From assembly GCA_027563935.2 (NCBI GenBank), contig JANVAS020000203.1, positions 2,976,001-3,040,000 of the forward strand: a stretch of 64,000 bases of DNA, in the 5' to 3' direction. Both the position numbers and the translations under genes were made by a program. How positions within the stretch are numbered: position 1 is the first letter of the stretch; the number at the start of each line of letters is the position of its first letter. The DNA comes from Costus lasius. Lineage: Eukaryota > Streptophyta > Magnoliopsida > Zingiberales > Costaceae. Positions 10,311 to 21,834 of the stretch are shown in pieces. Below the pieces are notes generated by a model. It was not told the origin of the DNA, ran no database searches, and saw only the letters and a program-made list of their open reading frames with translations.

Positions 10311-11977
10311 TGTTGGGGTATGCCCTTAAGGCTAATGTTTGAGGCCTTGGGATTGTATCAGTATCATGTATAAACTTTTATGTTTATAAAGGCATGGTTG
10401 TTATTCAGTTTGTTACATTATCTGCTGCAATAAGTGTACTTCTGAATAATGTCTCAAAGCTGTTCAGCTGGGCTGACATGCTGTAAAGTCCTTAGTCGAT
10501 ATATCTTGGTGAACATGAGACAGCCTTGATATGGTTAAGACTAATATGTGTTCTAATCTTATAGGATGCTTCGAGCATGGAATAAGATGTAGACTCATGG
10601 GTACATTGGATGTACTGGACAGACCCTACTAGGTTATTCAATTGCTTGTCACAATGTGAATAATCCTTGAATGTAACAAGTGGCACATTTCCTCTGACTT
10701 GAGATCACTTGTGTTTTCTAAATGATGATTGTCATTATTTTGAGGTAGTTCAATATCATTTGAAACATAATGATTATAGACTATCTTGGATGGTGAGCTT
10801 GAGTCAGGTTAGGGCACTAGTGATAGATATAGGATTGCCGTCTCCTTGTTTAAGGAGTGTGATGTTCTAAAGGGGCCCCCCTGTATGAGATGATTGAGAA
10901 AGTGTATGGCCATACCCAGGTGACTATGTTCATCTGTTCTAATCATGCTCATCATATTGGAGTTACAAGCTTGACACGCTTGTCCAATAAGAACATCCAG
11001 TGGCAAAGGAAAGATGCATGCCTTATGAGTTGATTCACACTTGTGCTGTGGTTTGGGTGTAGTCTTGGAAGACTCTTTCCTTTATATCGGGAGACAGTGA
11101 TGTGTTGCTAGATACCCCTCGCTGATCGTGATAACATGAGTTATCGTTACCGACATTTAAAGGAAACCCTCAGGGTCGCACAATTTGATGATATGGCTTA
11201 CTTAAGTCAGATCGTGTGGACTGAATTATTCAGGTTCAGTTTAAAGAAATTTAATCTCTGATTGTAAGTGAGATCTGGTCTGATCATGTTTGATTGATTA
11301 GGGCTTGAGATCGGTAAGCTTCGATTGAGAGAATGGATGCTGGATCGGTGAGATCAGGAGCATCAAGAGATCGACGGTCAGATCAAGAGCCTTGGGGTTT
11401 ATTGTGGTCTGGACTGATTGCTTGGTTTATTTGGTTATTGAACCAAATCGATTTGAACCAGCTCATTGGTTGAGCGCATGGTTCAATCTAAGAGGAGTTT
11501 GCGATTGGGTAAACCCATGATCGCATTTGGAGGTGAGGCTTTCTATTTTTAGAAAGCATGATCACTTACGTGACCACGCCTCATGAAACTTGCCTCTTCA
11601 CGCCTTTGTCGCCAACTTGAGTATTCGGCGCTTGCATTCTCGTGTGGAGAAGTGTAGATGACAAGAGGAAATATTCGGCCAAGCAAGGTGATCTCTCCCC
11701 TTTCCATTCGGCAAGACAATCTTGGAGCCTTGCTAGCACAAGGAGCACCAAGGAAGAGTAGGCGACATCAATTGTGTGCGTCACCTTAGGAGAAGGAGCA
11801 TTTGCGCCTTTCCTTCCAAGACACCATCTAAGCGATGGCAATGGTAAGAATCGCTTCTCATTGAAAGTTGAATATATTACATGCTATGCGATCCTTTTAG
11901 AAACCCTAGATTCCGCTAGAGTTTTTGTTGCGCCTCCTATTAGGGTTTCGCCCCCCCCTTGTGGGGACCCCCTTTCA
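10311..11977 (+). repeat. 5' LTR of E2
   Basis: TGTTGGGG start and CCTTTCA end. Its last third differs from the E1 LTR and contains a perfect hairpin GCTTTCTA-TTTT-TAGAAAGC at 11538-11557. Confidence 0.96.
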
Positions 11978-11979
11978 AT

Positions 11980-11991
11980 TGGTATCAGAGC
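11980..11991 (+). other. Primer binding site of E2 (initiator tRNA-Met)
   Basis: TGGTATCAGAGC two bases after the LTR. Confidence 0.95.
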
Positions 11992-13791
11992 GAGTTATTG
12001 CATGATAATATGTTTGCTTTCTTTGTGATCCTATGTCTAGATCTATAAGTTACATGCGATAGTTGTGGTTGGCGAATTTTACATGCTTGTTAGAGATGTT
12101 TTTTCTCCTTGGCGCATGTTTCTTGTTAGCGCATATTGTATGTTTTCTCAAAAACTTATATTACATGCGCGACTGATTATAGATCTAAGGCCCTGCTTTA
12201 AACCCTTAGACGGGTTATTAGGGTTGAAGTCATCCCCTAGGTTAGATCCAGACAGTCTGATCAGACCATCTGACAGCCTTGATGGGTTGACCAGATAGCA
12301 CCTGTGCGTAAGCACCTGGTGGCTATAGGTCGACTGCAGACAGGCGTGTAGCGATGTCTGATTGAGATGACTAGTGAACACACATGAGTTAGGCCCGGGG
12401 TCACACCCACTTGCCAGATCTCATGAGGGTTGTTCGGCCCTGGCGCATGCATGGTTGACCTTTTGGTCGACTCAAGTCAGTTAGGACTTGGTGCATGCAA
12501 GGGCAGTGGATCTGACTAGGTTGGATGAGTGGATCCCTAGTAATGGACCGTTGTAAGGTTGTAGGGCAAATAAGGAAATTAAAATTGATGCCTATGGGGT
12601 TTTCGAAATTTAATTTTCATGATTGGATCACATGTTGATTGATGCCTATGTATGTTTATTTATTCTTATGTGGGCTGCCCATGTTAAATGTGTGCTGTGC
12701 TGGGGCCTGCGTGCCTGGAAATTAAAGTTGTAAATTAATTATTGTGATCTGCGTATCACATTGTATTTAATTTATAAAGTGTAATTGACCTGCGTGTCAA
12801 TCTTGTCTAGATAGATTAATTTGTAAGTTAATCAGACAAGAGCACAGAGCACACTTGGCAGAGGCGCATGCAGCAGTGGCTAGACCAGGTGGGAGGTCCA
12901 GGGTTCGACTCTGGGACCAGGCGCATTTTCCCTGGTGGGCGCACCTCAGCTGCAAATGGCGCTTGGGCCCTGGTTTGGGCCAGATGAGCAGCTAAAAGAC
13001 CCATGAAGAAAAGCAAGTGAAGACTTAAGTTAATTAAGGTCTTACTTAGGCTATGGGCTTTTACCACATAAGATCCATGCTTTCTTTTATTGTTTAAATA
13101 AGTAGAACAGCATGATTTATTTATCTTCTGCTATCACCATAGGAATTGCATGATAGTGAAGAAGATAAAAGACCGTTAAAATCCAACGCTAAAATATCAA
13201 GCTCGTATGCCTTCTGACGCGAAACCTCACTGTTCTGATTATCGTTGGAGCCGTGTTGTACCCACTCAGTGGGCACGTCCATCTATCTTCAGACGGTGCG
13301 GGATTACACCTGCGTGTTACAGAGAAGGGATTTATCGCTTCTCGTTGCTCAGCATAGCACGTGGTGGTCCAGGGAGTAGGTCGGGTCAGCTTGGCCATGC
13401 AGGCTACATATGTGGCGCATATGGTAGCACATGGAGGCAGCCATCTGTGGGGTCAGAGACTGTGTTGTACCAACTCAGTTGGCACAGTCGGCTGGATTGC
13501 CCAGATGAAGGGGAATCGCACGGGTTGGCGATTGGCTGGGACAGCCTACCAGAGATTAGTGCTTGTACTCTCTGTGCATCTTATCTCGCCTGAGCGGGAC
13601 GCGGAGACCAAGTATGAAATCTGGATCCCATCTCACTAAAAGAGTTCTACTCTTTCGGGCTGTTTTGCTGGATTTTTCAGCCGGATAAAATAGTGAGAAA
13701 AAGAATCCTTCTTAAGTCCTGATTGATTCTTGACATTGATACTGACCTTGCTGTTCTTGCATTGTTGTAGATACCTACAGCAACGAACACC
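11992..13791 (+). other. 5' leader of E2
   Basis: Same layout as in E1: the T-arm-like insert bounded by AGGCGCAT (12862-12869 and 12919-12926), the three stem-loops (13261-13273, 13470-13482, 13584-13599), and the acceptor-like TTGTAG just before the gag ATG. No coding frame. Confidence 0.7.
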
Positions 13792-16700
13792 ATGAACTTC
13801 AATGTGCGATCCCTACTGGAAAGGGAGAAGTTTGCTGGGCCGAACTTCTCAGACTGGTTCGGACACCTTAAGATTGTTCTTAAGGCAGAGAGGAAACTGT
13901 ATGTCCTCAAGACGGCTATCCCGCCTCAACCCGCTCCGAACGCCGCAAGGGCGGTTCGGGAAGCTTATGAAAAGCACGTCAATGATAGCATTGATGTCGC
14001 TTGCCTGATGTTAGCGTCTATGACGCCACCGCTGCAGCGTCAGCATGAGGATATGTCGGCTATAGAGATTATAGCGAACCTCAAGATGCTGTATGCTGCA
14101 CAGGCGAGGACAGAACGCTATAATCTGACAAAGCTTTTCTTTCAGAGCAAACTGGCTGAAGGGAGCCCAGTGGGAGCTCACGTGCTCAAGATGATTGGGC
14201 ACAAGGAGGCTCTAGAGAAACTGGGGCATACCATCAATCAGGAGCTTGCTGTAGACATTATTCTGCAGTCTCTCCCGCCCTCTTTCGATGCGTTCATCAT
14301 TAACTTTAATATGAACAAAATCGACTGTACTCCGGCAGAGCTGCTGAATATGCTCTTAACTACTGAGGAGACTCTGAAGGGAAAGCCTTCGACCTCTGTC
14401 TTAATGGTTCCTTCTAGGAACAAGAAGAAGGGGAAGAAGGGCAAGGCCCCTGTCAAGAGTTACAGCAAGGCTCTGAAGCAAAAGGTTAAGCGGTCAAAGG
14501 AATACAGATGTTTCCACTGTGGCCAGCTGGGTCACTGGAAAAAGGACTGTAAAGCGCTCCAAGGAGATAAGAGGGGAAGCTTTGCTTCTGGCTCAGGTAT
14601 TTATGTGACGGAAGTCATGATATCATCTTCTTCTATATCATGGGTGTTGGACACTGCATGTGGAGTTCACATTTGTTCAAATGTACAGGAACTCAAGAGA
14701 AGAAGACAGGTGGGACAGCATGAGGTGGACCTACGAGTTGGAAACGGGGCACGGGTTGCTGCTGTTGCTGTAGGAGACTATTTCATCTCTTTGCCATCTG
14801 GGCTTGTATTAGAACTAAACAGTTGTTACTTTGTTCCCAGCATTACTAAAAATATTATCTCCATTCCTGCTCTTGTCAGGAAGGGATTTTCCTTTGAATG
14901 CAATATTTCAAAGTGTGTTCTTTCTTTAGATAATATTGTTTATGCTACTGGTTCAATTAACAATGGGTTATTCATGTTGGACATGGAATGTTCTATACAA
15001 AATATTGATATTAAGAAAGCCAAGTATGCTGATGACAGCACCTTGCTATGGCATAGTCGTTTAGGCCATATTAACAAGAAGCGCATTAAGCGGTTGCATG
15101 ATCATGGACTGCTGGGATCATTCTCCTATGAGGAGATTGATACATGCAAGGCTTGTTTAATGGGTAAAATGACGAAGCCACCTTTTCCTAACAAAGGTCA
15201 AAGGGCTTCAGGTTTACTTGACCTTATACATAGTGATGTGTGTGGGCCATTTAGTAAACATGCCAGAGGTGGCTATCAGTACTTCATTACCTTTACTGAT
15301 GATTTAAGTAGATATGGGTATGTCTATCTGATGAGACATAAAAGTGAATCTTTTGACAAGTTCAAAGAGTTCAAGAATGAAGTACAGAATCAGCTAGGCC
15401 GAAATATCAAGGCACTTCGTTCTGATCGAGGTGGAGAATACTTGAGTCATGCGTTTACTGACTATCTGAAGGAGTGTGGGATTATCTCACAGCTCACTCC
15501 GCCAGGAACACCGCAATGGAATGGTGTGTCCGAGAGGAGAAATAGAACGTTACTTGATATGGTTCGTTCTATGATGAGTCAGGCTACTCTTCCATATTCC
15601 TTTTGGGGATTTGCACTGGAAACAGCTGCAAAGGTACTAAACCGAGTGCCATCCAAGGCAGTTTCTAAGACGCCATATGAGTTATGGTATGGGAAACAGC
15701 TGAGCTTGACATTTATCAGGATCTGGGGCTGCGAAGCTTATGTCAAAAGGCTCGCCTCTGGGAAACTGGAGAGCAGATCTGAGAAATGTATCTTTGTCGG
15801 TTACCCTAAGGAAACTAAGGGTTATTATTTCTACGATCCCAAAGAGAACAAGGTATTTGTTGCTCGGACGGCCATATTTCTTGAGAAGGAGTTTCTTCTG
15901 CAAGAGGCCAGTGGGAGAGAAATAAAACTGGATGAGAATCCAGAGGAAGGACAAAGTAGTCAAGCGCAGTTGGATGAGCCTGAGCCAGTAGAACAGGTTA
16001 TTGAACAACCTGAGGCTCAGATATCACGGGAACCGCGAAGATCGGGAAGGATCCGTCGACAGCCTGAGCGCTATGACGGAGTCTACATCATTGATAATGA
16101 TGAACCCCTCACTTATGCGGATGCGGTCAGTGGACCGGAATCAGCGAGATGGCTTGAAGCTATGCGCGCCGAGATGGACTCCATGTCAGATAACCAAGTC
16201 TGGGATTTGGTTGATCCGCCTCCGGGAGTTATCCCTATAGGCTGTAAATGGATCTTCAAGAAGAAGATTGACATGGATGGTAACGTGGTTACCTATAAAG
16301 GCAGGCTAGTTGCGAAAGGTTTCAAACAAATCTACGGGATAGATTATGATGAAACTTTCTCACCTGTAGCCATGTTTAAGTCTATTCGAATTCTTTTCGC
16401 GATAGCAGCATATTATGATTATGAGATCTGGCAAATGGATGTGAAAACAGCTTTCCTGAATGGAAATCTGGATGAGGATGTGTATATGACACAACCTGAA
16501 GGTTTCACTAATCCATCAGATCGTCATAAAATATGCAAGTTAAAGAAGTCTATTTATGGACTTAAACAAGCATCGAGAAGCTGGAATATTCGTTTTGATG
16601 AATCAGTCAGTGAATTTGGTTTCATCAAGAACGAGGATGACCCGTGTGTATATAAGAGGTTTAGTGGGAGCGTGATTACTTTCCTAGTCCTCTACGTCGA

Positions 16701-17676
16701 TGACATCTTGATCATTGGAAATGACATTCCTGAAATGCATGCGGTTAAGGCATGGTTAAGGAAATGTTTCCAGATGAAAGATTTAGGAGAAGCAGCCTAT
16801 GTATTAGGTGTGAAGATCTACAGGGATAGATCTAAGAGGCTTCTCGGGCTGTGCCAGAGTACTTACATCGATAAAGTCCTGGAAAGATTTCATTTAGAGA
16901 ATTCTAAAAGAGGATATCTTCCAGTCAGACATGGTCTGAATCTTTCGAAGAGTCAGTGTCCACAAACACAGACTGAGAAAGATGAAATGGACAATACGCC
17001 TTATGCTTCGGCTATTGGATCCATTATGTATGCGATGTTGTGTACTCGCCCAGACGTCGCTTACGGGTTAAGCGTGACCAGTCGGTTCCAAAGTAATCCA
17101 GGTATGGCGCACTGGATTGCAGTCAAGAACATTTTAAAATATCTGCGGAGGACCAAAGATATGTTCTTGATATATGGTGGTCAGGAAGAACTCAGTATTG
17201 AAGGATATATTGACGCTTCGTTCCAGTCTGACCAGGATGATTTCCGATCGCAATCAGGCTATGTTTTTAGCTTGAATGGAGGAGCGGTGGTGTGGAAGAG
17301 TTTCAAACAGTCAACTGTTGCTGATTCCACAACAGAAGCCGAGTATGTTGCAGCCTCGGAAGCATCCAAGGAGGCAGTGTGGATTCGTAAGTTCGTTCAG
17401 GAACTTGGTGTTGTTCCTTCGAGTGCAGATCCTTTGGTTATCTTCTGTGATAACACTGGAGCAATCGCACAAGCAAAGGAACCACGGTCGCACCAGAAGT
17501 CCAAGCACATACAGAGACGGTTTCACTTGATCAGGGAGATCATAGATCGTTGCGAGATCAAAGTCTGCAAGGTACATACAGATGACAATCTGGCAGACCC
17601 GCTTACTAAGCCTCTGGCGCAGCAGAAGCATGAGAAGCACTGTAATAACATGGGTTTGAGATTTCTCAACCATTAG
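13792..17676 (+). CDS. Ty1/Copia gag-pol polyprotein, E2 (1294 aa, uninterrupted)
   Basis: Uninterrupted gag-PR-INT-RT-RH frame with one extra residue before the protease relative to E1. The CCHC knuckle, protease Asp (287), integrase D482/D545/E581 and RT YVDD (968-971) are all present. The first RNase H motif reads YID instead of the YTD of the sibling copies; the catalytic Asp is kept, but a neighbouring residue is changed. Other private changes include LKTAI for LETAI and a Cys near the end of RNase H (DRCEIK). Together with an altered polypurine tract these suggest that E2 has begun to lose function although its frame is intact. Confidence 0.95.
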   Translation: MNFNVRSLLEREKFAGPNFSDWFGHLKIVLKAERKLYVLKTAIPPQPAPNAARAVREAYEKHVNDSIDVACLMLASMTPPLQRQHEDMSAIEIIANLKMLYAAQARTERYNLTKLFFQSKLAEGSPVGAHVLKMIGHKEALEKLGHTINQELAVDIILQSLPPSFDAFIINFNMNKIDCTPAELLNMLLTTEETLKGKPSTSVLMVPSRNKKKGKKGKAPVKSYSKALKQKVKRSKEYRCFHCGQLGHWKKDCKALQGDKRGSFASGSGIYVTEVMISSSSISWVLDTACGVHICSNVQELKRRRQVGQHEVDLRVGNGARVAAVAVGDYFISLPSGLVLELNSCYFVPSITKNIISIPALVRKGFSFECNISKCVLSLDNIVYATGSINNGLFMLDMECSIQNIDIKKAKYADDSTLLWHSRLGHINKKRIKRLHDHGLLGSFSYEEIDTCKACLMGKMTKPPFPNKGQRASGLLDLIHSDVCGPFSKHARGGYQYFITFTDDLSRYGYVYLMRHKSESFDKFKEFKNEVQNQLGRNIKALRSDRGGEYLSHAFTDYLKECGIISQLTPPGTPQWNGVSERRNRTLLDMVRSMMSQATLPYSFWGFALETAAKVLNRVPSKAVSKTPYELWYGKQLSLTFIRIWGCEAYVKRLASGKLESRSEKCIFVGYPKETKGYYFYDPKENKVFVARTAIFLEKEFLLQEASGREIKLDENPEEGQSSQAQLDEPEPVEQVIEQPEAQISREPRRSGRIRRQPERYDGVYIIDNDEPLTYADAVSGPESARWLEAMRAEMDSMSDNQVWDLVDPPPGVIPIGCKWIFKKKIDMDGNVVTYKGRLVAKGFKQIYGIDYDETFSPVAMFKSIRILFAIAAYYDYEIWQMDVKTAFLNGNLDEDVYMTQPEGFTNPSDRHKICKLKKSIYGLKQASRSWNIRFDESVSEFGFIKNEDDPCVYKRFSGSVITFLVLYVDDILIIGNDIPEMHAVKAWLRKCFQMKDLGEAAYVLGVKIYRDRSKRLLGLCQSTYIDKVLERFHLENSKRGYLPVRHGLNLSKSQCPQTQTEKDEMDNTPYASAIGSIMYAMLCTRPDVAYGLSVTSRFQSNPGMAHWIAVKNILKYLRRTKDMFLIYGGQEELSIEGYIDASFQSDQDDFRSQSGYVFSLNGGAVVWKSFKQSTVADSTTEAEYVAASEASKEAVWIRKFVQELGVVPSSADPLVIFCDNTGAIAQAKEPRSHQKSKHIQRRFHLIREIIDRCEIKVCKVHTDDNLADPLTKPLAQQKHEKHCNNMGLRFLNH

Positions 17677-17685
17677 ATTAAGTGC

Positions 17686-17696
17686 AAGTGTGAGAT
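17686..17696 (+). other. Altered polypurine tract of E2
   Basis: AAGTGTGAGAT, where all other copies have AAGTGGGAGAT. The central G-to-T change interrupts the purine run next to the LTR and may lower plus-strand priming. Confidence 0.85.
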
Positions 17697-19362
17697 TGTT
17701 GGGGTATGCCCTTAAGGCTAATGTTTGAGGCCTTGGGATTGTATCAGTATCATGTATAAACTTTTATGTTTATAAAGGCATGGTTGTTATTCAGTTTGTT
17801 ACATTATCTGCTGCAATAAGTGTACTTCTGAATAATGTCTCAAAGCTGTTCAGCTGGGCTGACATGCTGTAAAGTCCTTAGTCGATATATCTTGGTGAAC
17901 ATGAGACAGCCTTGATATGGTTAAGACTAATATGTGTTCTAATCTTATAGGATGCTTCGAGCATGGAATAAGATGTAGACTCATGGGTACATTGGATGTA
18001 CTGGACAGACCCTACTAGGTTATTCAATTGCTTGTCACAATGTGAATAATCCTTGAATGTAACAAGTGGCACATTTCCTCTGACTTGAGATCACTTGTGT
18101 TTTCTAAATGATGATTGTCATTATTTTGAGGTAGTTCAATATCATTTGAAACATAATGATTATAGACTATCTTGGATGGTGAGCTTGAGTCAGGTTAGGG
18201 CACTAGTGATAGATATAGGATTGCCGTCTCCTTGTTTAAGGAGTGTGATGTTCTAAAGGGGCCCCCCTGTATGAGATGATTGAGAAAGTGTATGGCCATA
18301 CCCAGGTGACTATGTTCATCTGTTCTAATCATGCTCATCATATTGGAGTTACAAGCTTGACACGCTTGTCCAATAAGAACATCCAGTGGCAAAGGAAAGA
18401 TGCATGCCTTATGAGTTGATTCACACTTGTGCTGTGGTTTGGGTGTAGTCTTGGAAGACTCTTTCCTTTATATCGGGAGACAGTGATGTGTTGCTAGATA
18501 CCCCTCGCTGATCGTGATAACGTGAGTTATCGTTACCGACATTTAAAGGAAACCCTCAGGGTCGCACAATTTGATGATATGGCTTACTTAAGTCAGATCG
18601 TGTGGACTGAATTATTCAGGTTCAGTTTAAAGGGATTTAATCTCTGATTGTAAGTGAGATCTGGTCTGATCATGTTTGATTGATTAGGGCTTGAGATCGG
18701 TAAGCTTCAATTGAGAGAATGGATGCTGGATCGGTGAGATCAGGAGCATCAAGAGATCGACGGTCAGATCAAGAGCCTTGGGGTTTATTGTGGTCTGGAC
18801 TGATTGCTTGGTTTATTTGGTTATTGAACCAAATCGATTTGAACCAGCTCATTGGTTGAGCGCATGGTTCAATCTAAGAGGAGTTTGCGATTGGGTAAAC
18901 CCATGATCGCATTTGGAGGTGAGGCTTTCTATTTTTAGAAAGCATGATCACTTACGTGACCACGCCTCATGAAACTTGCCTCTTCACGCCTTTGTCACCA
19001 ACTTGAGTATTCGGCGCTTGCATTCTCGTGTGGAGAAGTGTAGACGACAAGAGGAAATATTCGGCCAAGCAAGGTGATCTCTCCCCTTTCCATTCGGCAA
19101 GACAATCTTGGAGCCTTGCTAGCACAAGGAGCACCAAGGAAGAGTAGGCGACATCAATTGTGTGCGTCACCTTAGGAGAAGGAGCATTTGCGCCTTTCCT
19201 TCCAAGACACCATCTAAGCGATGGCAATGGTAAGAATTGCTTCTCATTGAAAGTTGAATATATTACATGCTATGCGATCCTTTTAGAAACCCTAGATTCC
19301 GCTAGAGTTTTTGTTGCGCCTCCTATTAGGGTTTCGCCCCCCCTTGTGGGGACCCCCTTTCA
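17697..19362 (+). repeat. 3' LTR of E2
   Basis: 1666 bp, matching the 5' LTR except for a few substitutions and a one-base shorter C run near the end. Followed by gtttg at 19363-19367. Confidence 0.97.
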
Positions 19363-20074
19363 GTTTGGACGAGGAGATAGCGACGGCATGGTCTGCCAAC
19401 ATGAACTCTGTTTTCTTTGGGGGATGCTCAATGGAAGTGCTATTGATGTGGCTTTCTTCATGATAAAACACATGGACAAGGTTGCCAGAGCGAGCAGAGG
19501 ATCCGTGGTGATAGGAGGCTTGGTCACTCCTATAGCTAGATATTTTGGGATAGAGCCCTATGGAACTGAGTTGGCGAAAGGGAAAGCAAGATTAGACATT
19601 GAGTCTTGCATAGCAATGAAGATGATTATTAGAGAAGGTGACATTTTTTGTTTGGTCCTTGGACCAAATATCCCTCCTCTACCCTTACCTCACATCGAGA
19701 AGACCACGGTCAGAGAAAGAGCCAACTGGAAGTTATCTCCTAGTGCGGCTGAGGCAGCTTTTACTCCACCAATAGATACAGTTCCACCGCCACCCACCTG
19801 GGGTGGAAGGGGTGATCCCTATGGGATGGAGTCACCTCCTCATGATTCTTCGCAGCCTGCTAGTACTTCCTCACATGGGATGAGGGGTGGTTTTGCTAGC
19901 CAACACAATCCAGGTTTTCAGGCGCTCACAGCACTGGTGTACAACCAAGAACGCCGCCTGGATTGGATGCAAGAGACTCTGAGATACATCCACAGGGATA
20001 TGGAGAGATTGTGTAATCATATGGAAGACATGGGCAACTTCCTTTATGACCGTTTTGGTTATGCAGATCACTGA
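19363..20074 (+). pseudogene. Athila ORF-1-like protein, C-terminal half
   Basis: Resumes in frame after E2 (the first five bases are the target duplication) and runs about 235 codons to the stop at 20072-20074. Continuation of the conserved region (ELCFLWGML) is followed by a proline-rich stretch and a C-terminal segment with spaced hydrophobics (ALVYNQERRLDWMQETLRY) that could form a helix or coiled coil. The short frame running into it from the E2 LTR is accidental. Convergent with the Athila integrase, whose stop lies 328 bp to the right. Confidence 0.75.
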
Positions 20075-20401
20075 AACTATGGATATGAAGGTGATCAAGT
20101 AGGGACGCCATACTATGATCCCATAGAGACTGCTGCAAGGGACTCTGAGGATACACGATCGGATGGCGATGAGTAGATTCTTTGTGAGTATTATCAACCT
20201 TTGTTTCTTTGCTATGCTATATTTTTCTATATCTTATTGTTGTTTCATATGATGAAGGGAAGGATGATGCTCCACGACCGACACTACTATTTTTGACATG
20301 TCTATCTTTCTATTTCGAGTTCTAAAAGCAAAAAATAAAAGGGAATAAACTAAAGAAAGAGTGCTTGGGTTGCCTCCCAAGAAACGCTAATTTAAAGGTC
20401 A
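20075..20401 (-). other. Gap between convergent Athila reading frames, with a 3' stem-loop
   Basis: Noncoding and AT-rich. On the minus strand, 21 bases after the integrase stop, is the stem-loop CTTGGG-AGGCAA-CCCAAG (20364-20381 on plus). From memory, a similar TTGGGAGGCAACCCAA motif is common just after pol in Athila and Tat elements. It is a candidate 3'-processing, termination or translation signal; the role is unknown. Confidence 0.6.
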
Positions 20402-21834
20402 TTAACTTGACCGTTCTGCACTCAGATTTGATCGTGGTTCATTAAGATAAAATTTCTCCTTTTCTTCAATTAGTTCTTCTTGATAATAATGCTTCAATCT
20501 TTGACCGTTAACCTTAAACTCTCCAGTTGCTTCATTCCATATGTCCATAGCTCCGTAAGGGTAAGTCTTCTTTACCTGAAAAGGCCCAGACCATCGAGAC
20601 TTAAGTTTTTCAGAAAAAAGTCTCAATCTAGAATTGAACAATAGAACAAAGTCACCTAGTTGGAATTCCCTTCTAAAAATATGCTGATCATGCCACCTTT
20701 TAGTCCTCTCCTTATAAATTCTTGCATTTTCATAAGCGGAGAGTCTAATCTCGTCTAACTCGTTCAATTGTAACCTCCGTTTTTCACCCGCGTTCTTTAA
20801 GTCAAAGTTGAGTGCTTTGATTGCCCAGAATGTCTTATGCTCAAGCTCTACAGGTAGATGACAAGATTTACCATAAACCAATTGAAAAGGAGACATACCT
20901 ATTGGTGTTTTAAAAGCACTCCGGTAGGCCCACAGTGCATCATCAAGTTTCAATGCTCAATCTTTCCTAGTGCGTGACACTGTCTTTTCCAAAATCCCCT
21001 TTATTTCTTTGTTTGATATCTCAACTTGTCCACTTGTTTGGGGGTGATAAGGTATTGCAACTCTATGATTTACCCCATATTTCTAAGCAAGGCTGAGAAC
21101 TTACGTTCTATGAAATGTGAGCCTCCATCACTAATCACTACTCGTGGTGTCCCAAACCATGGAAAGATAATCTTTTTGAATAGTTTAACAACAACTCTGG
21201 AATCATTCATAGGAGAAGCGAGAGCTTCAACCCACTTTGAGACATAATCTACCGCCACAAGTATGTATTTGTTACCTCCAGAAGATGGAAAAGGTCCCAT
21301 GAAATCAATCCCCCAAATATCAAATATCTCAACCTCAAGAATGGTGGACAATGGCATCTCATGTCTTCTATTAATGTTACATGTCTTCTAACATCTATCA
21401 CATGATAAGATAAAGTTTCTAGCATCTTTAAAAATTGAAGGCCAGTAAAATCTTGATTGCAAAACCTTAAAAGCAGTTTTCTCAGTACTAGCGTGCCCAC
21501 CATAAGAGGATCCATGACACTGAAACAATATATATGTGATTTCCTCATCCCAAAAATAGTGCTTTACTTCAGCCAAGAATCTTTTCTTTCTTTGGTAATT
21601 TAAATCAGGAGGAAGAACATTAGCTACTACGTAATTCACTATGTCAGCATACCATGGGGCTCTGATTTGTTCAACGGCCAAGAGTTGTTCTTTAGGGAAG
21701 GAATCATTGATTATATCATTCTTTTCAGTATCCACCATTATCCTTAAAAGATGATCTACAACAAAGTTTTCTGATCCCTTTTTGTCTTTAATTTCCAAAT
21801 CAATCTCCTGCAAGAGTAAAACCCATCTGAGCAA
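20402..21834 (-). pseudogene. Athila RNase H end and integrase, broken
   Basis: Minus-strand frame in pieces. It starts with the end of RNase H ([20 protein letters not shown]), then the zinc-binding region ending CDRC, a TAG (21388-21390) where the family has Gln, the catalytic core ([10 protein letters not shown] with the first Asp, VISDGGSHF with the second, a Glu in SGQVEIS) and the C-terminal domain (20402-20953; [28 protein letters not shown]). A frameshift near 21070 and a TGA at about 20955 (DWA expected) further break it. It would insert element cDNA if intact; here it is dead. Confidence 0.88.

Larger units (their letters stand above)
10311..19362 (+). mobile_element. Complete Ty1/Copia element E2 (type A)
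   Basis: LTRs of 1667 and 1666 bp (10311-11977, 17697-19362) with the 5-bp duplication gtttg at 10306-10310 and 19363-19367. By eye the LTRs differ at about seven or eight places, including one C in a poly-C run, so E2 is somewhat older than E1 and E3. It is inserted in the same orientation as E1, only 638 bp from it, inside the Athila ORF-1-like frame. Confidence 0.97.
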
